From: Bacteroidia bacterium
GTDB taxonomy: Bacteria; Bacteroidota; Bacteroidia; Bacteroidales; UBA7960
Length of the DNA stretch: 40,527 nucleotides
Direction: 5' to 3'
NCBI GenBank assembly: GCA_007695305.1
Contig: REEA01000140.1
Coordinates: 1 to 40,527 of the forward strand
The notes beneath the pieces were generated by a model. It made no database searches. It saw only the letters and a list, made by a program, of their open reading frames with translations, and was not told the DNA's origin. Numbering within the stretch: position 1 is the first letter of the stretch; every line of letters starts with the position of its first letter. The position numbers were made by a program, and so were the translations under genes. This document shows, one piece after another, positions 35,031 through 40,527 of this stretch.

Positions 35031-35672
35031 ATGGAAATCATAAAAAAATATTTTCCCGCGTTGACGGATTTACAGTTTGCCAGGCTGGAGCATATGGAGA
35101 AAGTCTATCGTGATTGGAACCGCAGGATCAACGTTATTTCGCGCAGGGACATTGATTTTTTTTATCTACGCCATGTCCTTCACTCCATGACTATCCTGAA
35201 GATGGTTTCTTTCCGGCCGGGAGCATCGGTTCTTGATGTGGGTACAGGCGGCGGATTTCCGGGAATTCCACTTGCCATTTGTGCTCCGGATACGGAGTTT
35301 GTCCTGGTTGACTCCATCGGTAAGAAAATCCAGGTTGTGGCTGATGTGGCTGACCAGCTGGAGCTCGATAACGTGCGGGCATTGCACATGCGGGCGGAAA
35401 AACTGGATGAACGCTTTGATTTTGTTGTGAGCCGTGCCGTAAAGCCATTGCCTGTTTTTTTGAACTGGGTGGGTAAAAACGTTAAAAATGAGGCAAAGCA
35501 TGCCATTCCAAACGGGATTTTGTATTTAAAAGGAGGAGATTTTGAGGAGGAGCTGCGCCGGCTTTCATGGGACTACCATATAAAGGATTTGTCTGAGTGG
35601 ATTGATGAGCCCTTTTTTGAAACAAAAAAATTGGTACATTTGTACAGAAAAAAATATCGACAAAAGGAATAA
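35031..35672 (+). CDS. rsmG: 16S rRNA (guanine(527)-N(7))-methyltransferase RsmG
   Basis: A 213-residue SAM-dependent methyltransferase that makes m7G527 in 16S rRNA. The SAM-binding motif VLDVGTGGGFPG is at 67-78, followed by the acidic strand LVDSIGKK and the late motif FVVSRAVKPL. The ATG at 35031 (MEIIKKYFPAL) is chosen because it matches the usual RsmG N-terminus; the frame extends to an ATG at 34971 with a non-family leader. The length is typical (about 205-215). It precedes recA by about 50 bases, but recA has its own promoter motif. Loss of rsmG in other bacteria gives low-level streptomycin resistance. Confidence 0.93.
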   Translation: MEIIKKYFPALTDLQFARLEHMEKVYRDWNRRINVISRRDIDFFYLRHVLHSMTILKMVSFRPGASVLDVGTGGGFPGIPLAICAPDTEFVLVDSIGKKIQVVADVADQLELDNVRALHMRAEKLDERFDFVVSRAVKPLPVFLNWVGKNVKNEAKHAIPNGILYLKGGDFEEELRRLSWDYHIKDLSEWIDEPFFETKKLVHLYRKKYRQKE

Positions 35673-35677
35673 ATTAT

Positions 35678-35685
35678 TATCTTTG
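35678..35685 (+). promoter_or_regulatory. Putative -7 element (TATCTTTG) for recA
   Basis: TATCTTTG is an excellent match to the TAnnTTTG element and lies 36 bases before the recA ATG at 35722, just after the rsmG stop. The expected -33 TTG is not obvious. No LexA-type palindrome is recognised. Confidence 0.55.
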
Positions 35686-35721
35686 AAAACATGAAAATCA
35701 TTTAAACAAAAATATTAAAAC

Positions 35722-36762
35722 ATGAGCAAAGAAAAAGAACAAGCTGCTGATCAGAACAAAGACAAGGCAGTGAACAAGGAAAAACTGAAGGTATTGCAGC
35801 TGACACTGGATAAGATTGAGAAGTCCTATGGTAAGGGGGCGATCATGAAGCTTGGTGATTCTGCAGTTGTACCTGTTGACGTGATCCCGACGGGGTCTGT
35901 TACGCTGGATATTGCATTGGGGACGGGTGGATTACCGCGGGGCCGTGTGGTTGAAATTTATGGCCCGGAGTCGTCCGGGAAAACTACCCTGGCCATTCAT
36001 GCCATTGCAGAAGCGCAGAAGCTGGGAGGGATTGCCGCATTTATTGATGCGGAAAATGCTTTCGACAGCAATTATGCAAAGAAGCTTGGCGTGGATATTG
36101 AAAATTTGCTGGTGAGTCAGCCTGACAATGGTGAACAGGCACTTGAAATTGCAGAAAACCTGATTCGGTCGGGTGCCATCGATATCATCGTGATTGATTC
36201 TGTGGCAGCTCTGACCCCCCGCAGTGAAATTGAAGGTGAAATGGGGGACTCAAAAATGGGTCTGCAAGCCAGGCTCATGTCGCAGGCGCTAAGAAAACTG
36301 ACCGGCACCATCAACAAAACCAATTGCTGCTGCATCTTTATCAATCAGCTGCGAGAGAAGATCGGTGTGATGTTTGGCAACCCGGAAACCACAACAGGCG
36401 GTAATGCGCTGAAATTTTATGCTTCCGTGCGTATTGACATTCGTCGTGCATCCCAGATCAAGGAGGGCGACAGTGTGGTAGGTAACCGGACCCGTGTAAA
36501 AGTGGTGAAAAATAAGCTGGCTCCGCCATTTCGTCAGGCTGAATTTGACATCATCTACGGCCAGGGCATTTCCAAGGCAGGTGAGATCATCGACCTGTCT
36601 GTGGACCACAATATTGTGAAAAAATCGGGTTCATGGTTCAGCTATGGTGACACAAAGCTGGGGCAGGGCAGGGATGCCGTGAAGCAGCTGCTGCTTGACA
36701 ATGTGGAGCTTTTCGAAGAGCTGGAGGGGAAGATCAGGGAAGTTCTGCAGGCTGCAGAGTAA
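35722..36762 (+). CDS. recA: Recombinase RecA
   Basis: A 346-residue ATP-dependent strand-exchange protein for homologous recombination and repair. The N-terminal ~25 residues are a highly charged extension. Walker A is GPESSGKT (81-88), Walker B is [12 protein letters not shown] (about 150), and the DNA-binding loop region carries [37 protein letters not shown] and [11 protein letters not shown]. The frame is intact and of standard length, with a short C-terminus (REVLQAAE). It is well isolated downstream (410 bases to the next start). The sequence would be suitable for phylogenetic placement of this organism. Confidence 0.98.
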   Translation: MSKEKEQAADQNKDKAVNKEKLKVLQLTLDKIEKSYGKGAIMKLGDSAVVPVDVIPTGSVTLDIALGTGGLPRGRVVEIYGPESSGKTTLAIHAIAEAQKLGGIAAFIDAENAFDSNYAKKLGVDIENLLVSQPDNGEQALEIAENLIRSGAIDIIVIDSVAALTPRSEIEGEMGDSKMGLQARLMSQALRKLTGTINKTNCCCIFINQLREKIGVMFGNPETTTGGNALKFYASVRIDIRRASQIKEGDSVVGNRTRVKVVKNKLAPPFRQAEFDIIYGQGISKAGEIIDLSVDHNIVKKSGSWFSYGDTKLGQGRDAVKQLLLDNVELFEELEGKIREVLQAAE

Positions 36763-37093
36763 GTATTGCGTAACCGGGAATCCGGGCTTTATGATACCGG
36801 AAGATGCGGATGGTTCATCAAACCATTTTGAAAATAAACCGCTCCAATTGCGGTCTGATTCAGGTATTGCCTTACATTGCACCAGGGGGAGATTCATAAT
36901 TGGTTTTTCCCGATGGGTTTGCTGACTCATCTACATCTCATTAATTTTCCGCTTATGGAAAATTCCTTGATGGGTTTTTTCTTCTATGAGAACCCGTTGT
37001 GATTTCTTTTGACCAAAACCGGGGGAGCTCATCGGCAGATAGCATTGCGGGGCTTCTTTCGGGGTCTGTTTTGCTGCATTACGTAATTCCGAA

Positions 37094-37108
37094 ATGAAAA
37101 AATTTCAT
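37094..37108. promoter_or_regulatory. ATGAAA-AAA-TTTCAT inverted repeat upstream of the S9 peptidase
   Basis: A perfect 6-bp inverted repeat with a 3-base spacer, ending 1 base before the TACATTTG -7 motif. The location is that of an operator within the promoter. Its AT-rich content makes chance occurrence possible. Confidence 0.3.
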
Positions 37109-37109
37109 G

Positions 37110-37117
37110 TACATTTG
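37110..37117 (+). promoter_or_regulatory. Putative -7 element (TACATTTG) for the S9 peptidase
   Basis: TACATTTG fits TAnnTTTG and lies 55 bases before the ATG at 37173. A longer frame starts at 37107, upstream of this motif, so the promoter supports the ATG at 37173 as the real start. Confidence 0.5.
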
Positions 37118-37127
37118 TGCAGATAAT

Positions 37128-37139
37128 CGGATCGATCCG
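37128..37139. promoter_or_regulatory. CGGATCGATCCG palindrome in the S9 peptidase leader
   Basis: A perfect 12-bp palindrome 10 bases downstream of the putative -7 element, in the likely 5' untranslated region. It could be a repressor site or coincidence. Confidence 0.3.
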
Positions 37140-37172
37140 GCATTCACATCAATCATCCAAAACAATCCTATC

Positions 37173-39206
37173 ATGAAAAAATTGATCATCATTACAATCG
37201 TTATGCTTATGGCTATTCCTCAAGCTTTGAAAGGGCAGGCACAACCCATGACCCCTGAAACCTTATGGTCGTTTGGGCGCATCAGTGATGTGCAGGTCTC
37301 GCCCGACGGCAGCATGGTGCTGTTTGGTGTTACACATTACAATGTGGCGGACAATAAGGGTGTTCGTGACCTTTTTGTGGTTCCGGCAACCGGTGGAGAA
37401 CCTGTGAACATCACCAATTCCGACCTTTCCGAGTCATCCGCGGTATGGCGTCCGGACGGCCGGCGCATCGGATTTATCAAAACAGTGGATGGCAGTAACC
37501 AGCTTTTTGAGATGGACCCTGACGGAAGCAATGTGCGTCAGTTGACCAAGATCGAGGGAGGTATAACCGGGTTTGACTATGCTCCCGATATGCGTCATAT
37601 TTATTATACAAAACGCGTAAAAATTGACGAAACGGCCGTTGACAAGCATCCTGACATGCAAAAAGCCAACGTGTATATTGCTGATGATCTGATGTACCGG
37701 CACTGGGACCGTTGGCACGACGGCAAATACAGCCATGTGTTCGTGTCGGCCTATTCGGATGAACGGGTGGATGACGGTTTGGATATCATGGAAGGTGAGC
37801 CGTGGGATTCGCCGTTGCCGCCTTTTGGGGGAAGCTCACAGATCGTATGGACACCCGACGGCCGGTATATTGCATACACAGCCAAGAAGAAGGTTGGCAT
37901 TGACTGGACTACATCCACCAACTCCGACATATACCTGTATAACGTGATCACCGGTGAGACTGAAAACCTGACCCCCTTCAACGAAGGCTATGATAAGAAC
38001 CCTGTTTTTTCGCCCGACGGTCGCTGGATGGCCTGGGAAAGCATGGAAACGCCCGGTTTTGAGTCGGACAAGAACAGGATCATGATAATGGATTTAGAAA
38101 ACAGGACCTACAGGGATTATTCCGAGGGCTTTGACCAGAGTTCAAGTGGCTTTGCATGGTCGGGCGACAGCAGAACCCTTTACTTTGTAAGCGGCATTCA
38201 TGCCACCTATCAATTATATGCTCTGGATATGGACACAGGGCGCATCCGGCAGTTTACGGAAGGGCATCACAACTACCAGTCGGTGGCTGTGGCCGCTAAC
38301 CAATTGATCGCGCAGCGGATGTCCATGTCAATGCCCACTGAGATCTTTGGTATTGACAAACGCACGGGAGAGGACACACAGCTCACCTTCGTAAACCGTG
38401 AAATTCTTGACCGCACCGCCATGGGCAGGGTTGAAGAGCGTTGGGTTACCACCACTGACGACAAGCAGATGCTGGTGTGGGTGATCTATCCGCCAAACTT
38501 TGACCCCAACAAAAAATATCCGGCGCTATTGTACTGCGGCGGTGGCCCGCAGAGTGCCGTGAGCCAGTTTTTCTCCTATCGCTGGAACTTCCAGATCATG
38601 GCTGCCAATGAATACATCGTGGTGGCCCCTAACCGCCGCGGGCTGCCCACCTTTGGCCAGGAATGGAACGACCAGATCAGTCTCGACTACGGCGGCCAAA
38701 ACATGAAAGACTACCTGAGCGCCATCGACGCGGTGAAGCAGGAGCCCTTTGTGGATGAAGATCGCCTTGGTGCTGTGGGTGCCAGCTATGGCGGTTACAG
38801 TGTATTCTGGCTGGCCGGCAACCATGATGGTCGTTTCGGCGCGTTCATCTCTCATTGTGGATTGTTCAACCTGGAAAGCTGGTATGCCACCACCGAAGAG
38901 ATGTTCTTCGCCAATCACGACATTGGTGGAGGCTACTGGGAAGATCCGCGGCCACACAGTTACGATTTCTCGCCACATCTTCACGTGCACCGATGGGATA
39001 CACCCATGCTGGTAATCCATGGTGCGAAAGATTACCGCGTACCCTATGGTGAAGGACTCCAGGCATTCAATGCTGCGCAATTGCAAGGTATACCCAGCCG
39101 TTTGCTCTTCTTCCCGGAAGAAAATCACTGGGTGTTGCAGCCCCAAAACGGGATCATCTGGCAGCGTGAGTTTTTCAAGTGGCTGGATCAGTGGCTGAAA
39201 CCCTGA
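37173..39206 (+). CDS. S9 family prolyl oligopeptidase (DPP/acylaminoacyl-peptidase type)
   Basis: About 677 residues from the ATG at 37173, which gives a signal peptide (MKKLIIITIVMLMAIPQALKG), so the enzyme is exported, probably to the periplasm. The N-terminal two-thirds is a beta-propeller built of WD40/TolB-like repeats with recurring SPDG/RPDGR/SGDSR motifs. The C-terminal alpha/beta hydrolase domain (from about 430) carries the triad Ser538 (GASYGGY), Asp620 (HGAKDYRVP) and His652 (ENHWV). The family removes di- or oligopeptides from short peptides, often after proline. There is no T9SS tail, unlike the other protease here. The leader contains two palindromes that suggest regulation. 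Substrate preference cannot be read from the sequence. Confidence 0.93.
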   Translation: MKKLIIITIVMLMAIPQALKGQAQPMTPETLWSFGRISDVQVSPDGSMVLFGVTHYNVADNKGVRDLFVVPATGGEPVNITNSDLSESSAVWRPDGRRIGFIKTVDGSNQLFEMDPDGSNVRQLTKIEGGITGFDYAPDMRHIYYTKRVKIDETAVDKHPDMQKANVYIADDLMYRHWDRWHDGKYSHVFVSAYSDERVDDGLDIMEGEPWDSPLPPFGGSSQIVWTPDGRYIAYTAKKKVGIDWTTSTNSDIYLYNVITGETENLTPFNEGYDKNPVFSPDGRWMAWESMETPGFESDKNRIMIMDLENRTYRDYSEGFDQSSSGFAWSGDSRTLYFVSGIHATYQLYALDMDTGRIRQFTEGHHNYQSVAVAANQLIAQRMSMSMPTEIFGIDKRTGEDTQLTFVNREILDRTAMGRVEERWVTTTDDKQMLVWVIYPPNFDPNKKYPALLYCGGGPQSAVSQFFSYRWNFQIMAANEYIVVAPNRRGLPTFGQEWNDQISLDYGGQNMKDYLSAIDAVKQEPFVDEDRLGAVGASYGGYSVFWLAGNHDGRFGAFISHCGLFNLESWYATTEEMFFANHDIGGGYWEDPRPHSYDFSPHLHVHRWDTPMLVIHGAKDYRVPYGEGLQAFNAAQLQGIPSRLLFFPEENHWVLQPQNGIIWQREFFKWLDQWLKP

Positions 39207-39225
39207 AAAGGAAGGGAATAACCGG

Positions 39226-39233
39226 TATTTTTG
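39226..39233 (+). promoter_or_regulatory. Putative -7 element (TATTTTTG) for the M15 peptidase
   Basis: TATTTTTG fits TAnnTTTG and lies 40-58 bases before the two candidate starts (39274, 39292). A -33 element is not clear. Confidence 0.4.
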
Positions 39234-39291
39234 CAATGGGGGTATGGAACCGGCCATCTGCAGATATTGGTGAATGCACAAATACATTGAA

Positions 39292-40161
39292 ATGCCACGA
39301 AAAAAGAAAAAAAAGAAGCTGAACTGGCAGCAACTGGTGGTGATCATCCTTTTGCTGCTGCTTGCCTTTTTATTGATCTTTTCCCGGGGACAGCGTGCTG
39401 CCCGAAGGGTCAGCTTCCCGCTTTCAGAGCAGGCCGGGGAAATGCGTGATCATTACCAGCAAACTGCCATGAACAACAACCACATACCTTCGATACACGT
39501 CACCAGGGATATGATCCTTGGACATATTGATCCCGCCGGAGATCTCCTCTTTAGTGCTGTTGATCCTGCCTATGCAAGTCGTGCCGGCATGTTTATGCGG
39601 AGCGAGGCATATGAAGCTTTCCTTGCCATGCGGGATGCCGCGGCGCGGGACGGTGTTACGCTTACCATCCTGTCGGCCACCCGCCCTTTCGACCATCAGA
39701 AACGTATCTGGGAGAACAAATGGCACGGGAGACAAGTGTTGCATGGGAATATCATGGCCACCGATATTCCCGATCCTGTGGAGCGCGCACGGGAGATCCT
39801 CCGATTCAGCGCAATGCCCGGTACTTCGCGGCATCACTGGGGTACTGATATTGATTTGAACAGCCTGCAAAACAGCTATTTCGAATCGGGAGAAGGTAAA
39901 GCCGTTTACTTGTGGCTTCAGGAACATGCCGGCCGCTTTGGTTTTTGTCAGCCATATACCGCCCATGGCGACCGTCGGGATGGAGGTTATGAGGAAGAAA
40001 AATGGCACTGGTCGTACCGGCCGGTATCAAAGCAGTTTCTGGCAGCTTTTGAGGAGAAGATCAGCTATGAGGACATCCGGGGTTTTGATGGAGCAGAAAC
40101 AGCGGAAGGGCTCAGGGTTATTGAGCGGTATGTGCTGGATATCAGCGGTGATTGCCGGTAA
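39292..40161 (+). CDS. Membrane-anchored M15 family D-alanyl-D-alanine carboxypeptidase (VanY-like)
   Basis: About 289 residues from the ATG at 39292 (MPRKKKKKKLNW), or 295 from the ATG at 39274. A strongly basic cytoplasmic tip precedes a single membrane helix (about 12-28), leaving the enzyme domain in the periplasm. Zinc site: His181 and Asp188 in SRHHWGTDID (the SxHxxGxxxD pattern) and His239 in EKWHWSY. The SATRPFDHQKRIW segment is also typical. The reaction is removal of the terminal D-Ala from peptidoglycan stem peptides. VanY-type activity does not by itself indicate glycopeptide resistance; no vanA/H/X or sensor genes are nearby. It stands alone, followed by repeats. Confidence 0.92.
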   Translation: MPRKKKKKKLNWQQLVVIILLLLLAFLLIFSRGQRAARRVSFPLSEQAGEMRDHYQQTAMNNNHIPSIHVTRDMILGHIDPAGDLLFSAVDPAYASRAGMFMRSEAYEAFLAMRDAAARDGVTLTILSATRPFDHQKRIWENKWHGRQVLHGNIMATDIPDPVERAREILRFSAMPGTSRHHWGTDIDLNSLQNSYFESGEGKAVYLWLQEHAGRFGFCQPYTAHGDRRDGGYEEEKWHWSYRPVSKQFLAAFEEKISYEDIRGFDGAETAEGLRVIERYVLDISGDCR

Positions 40162-40240
40162 ACCCTAATTATATGATGTTTTTTTGATTCCTTTTGGTAA
40201 CAAATGATTATCATCTATAGAAAGAAGGGCCATTTGCGTT
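40162..40240. other. Spacer after the M15 peptidase
   Basis: An AT-rich spacer with no gene. From 40192 it belongs to the repeat unit that recurs near 40377 (TTTTGGTAACAAATGA and related words). Confidence 0.5.
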
Positions 40241-40329
40241 TATCTGTGAAGAATATTTGAGTGTATCTGTGGATTAAAAAGGCAGAAGAAAAAAATATCC
40301 ACAGATGGACACAGATTGTTTCACAGATA
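40241..40329. repeat. Nested inverted repeat, unit A (ATCTGTGGAT type)
   Basis: Two perfect 10-bp inverted pairs are nested: TATCTGTGAA (40241-40250) with TTCACAGATA (40320-40329), and ATCTGTGGAT (40265-40274) with ATCCACAGAT (40297-40306). Unit A can thus fold into a long hairpin. It is a common intergenic repeat type in Bacteroidota and related genomes. Confidence 0.7.
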
Positions 40330-40330
40330 C

Positions 40331-40374
40331 ACACAGATAGACACAGATAGAATCAGATAGACAACAGATAGATA
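40331..40374. repeat. CAGATAGA short tandem repeat
   Basis: Words reading ACACAGATAGA, CACAGATAGA, ATCAGATAGA and CAACAGATAGA follow one another. This is a degenerate 9-11 base tandem repeat linking hairpin units A and B, probably generated from their arm sequence. Confidence 0.6.
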
Positions 40375-40377
40375 TTG

Positions 40378-40527
40378 TTTTGGCAACAAATGAATGTCAT
40401 CAATTGAAAGAAGGGCCATTTGTGTTTATCTGTGAAGAATATTTGCGTGCATCTGTGGATTAAAAAAGGTAGTGGGCATATGGTCGTGGTAAATAAAATA
40501 TCCACAGATGGACACAGATTGTTTCAC
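40378..40527. repeat. Nested inverted repeat, unit B (cut by the window edge)
   Basis: A second copy of the unit starting near 40192. TATCTGTGAA is at 40427-40436, ATCTGTGGAT at 40451-40460 and ATCCACAGAT at 40500-40509. The closing outer arm begins at the window end (GTTTCAC). Spacer length and a few bases differ from unit A, so the copies have diverged. Confidence 0.7.

Larger units (their letters stand above)
36763..37172. other. Intergenic region between recA and the S9 peptidase gene
   Basis: A 410-base spacer. The first 300 bases show no gene, repeat or convincing terminator; small frames in it lack features. The last 80 bases hold a promoter motif and two palindromes described separately. 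Confidence 0.5.

Noticed and set aside
36695-36925. A 76-codon frame crossing the recA stop
   Set aside because: It begins inside recA in another frame and has no features; the downstream part is ordinary intergenic sequence.
39292-40161. Vancomycin resistance interpretation of the VanY-like peptidase
   Set aside because: No vanH/A/X or two-component genes are near; stand-alone M15 carboxypeptidases are ordinary peptidoglycan trimming enzymes.
40241-40527. Possible CRISPR array from repeated CACAGAT words
   Set aside because: The repeats are unequal, form nested inverted pairs, have no unique spacers of constant length, and no cas genes are nearby.

Overview
The window looks like a chromosomal segment of a Bacteroidota bacterium, most likely a Bacteroidales or Marinilabiliales relative. 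Five large exported proteins end in type IX secretion (T9SS) type A sorting domains. Several genes have a TAnnTTTG -7 promoter motif shortly upstream of the start and show no obvious Shine-Dalgarno sequence. The gene order surE / small membrane protein / lpxB / comEC is familiar from this phylum. The species cannot be named from the sequence. No rRNA, tRNA, CRISPR array, insertion sequence or phage gene was recognised.

Layout. 0.2-8.3 kb (+): a T9SS-exported subtilase, a CcmF/CcsA-type haem lyase, a Rossmann/DUF2520 protein, a KdsC-type HAD phosphatase and a Maf nucleotide pyrophosphatase. 8.4-19.8 kb (+): three giant exported proteins in tandem, each with an N-terminal lamin-tail domain (LTD), a CotH-type kinase fold and a T9SS tail. 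19.9-26.8 kb (-): a compact operon transcribed towards them, in the order HlyD-like membrane-fusion protein, VTC-type polyphosphate polymerase, DUF4956 membrane protein, and a fourth CotH/T9SS giant. 27.3-28.0 kb (-): a YugP-type membrane zinc peptidase. 28.2-32.8 kb (+): surE, a small membrane protein, lpxB and comEC, followed by a 25-codon XRE-like helix-turn-helix stub. 32.9-34.8 kb (-): a two-gene lysine exporter (LysO type) and a glucosaminidase with LysM repeats. 35.0-40.2 kb (+): rsmG, recA, an S9 prolyl-oligopeptidase and a membrane-anchored M15 D,D-carboxypeptidase. The right edge holds duplicated hairpin-forming intergenic repeats.

The most interesting part is 8.4-26.8 kb. Four proteins that keep the conserved CotH kinase residues are made for T9SS export, next to a predicted cytoplasmic polyphosphate polymerase, a DUF4956 membrane protein and a membrane-spanning adaptor with no transporter beside it. 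VTC, DUF4956 and CotH genes are known to neighbour each other in other bacteria. The adaptor, the T9SS routing and the expansion to four kinase-like exoproteins suggest a surface phosphorylation or polyanion system whose chemistry is not established. That functional link is inference. The rest of the window is housekeeping or envelope biology: lipid A and Kdo synthesis, peptidoglycan trimming, cytochrome c maturation, DNA uptake and recombination.
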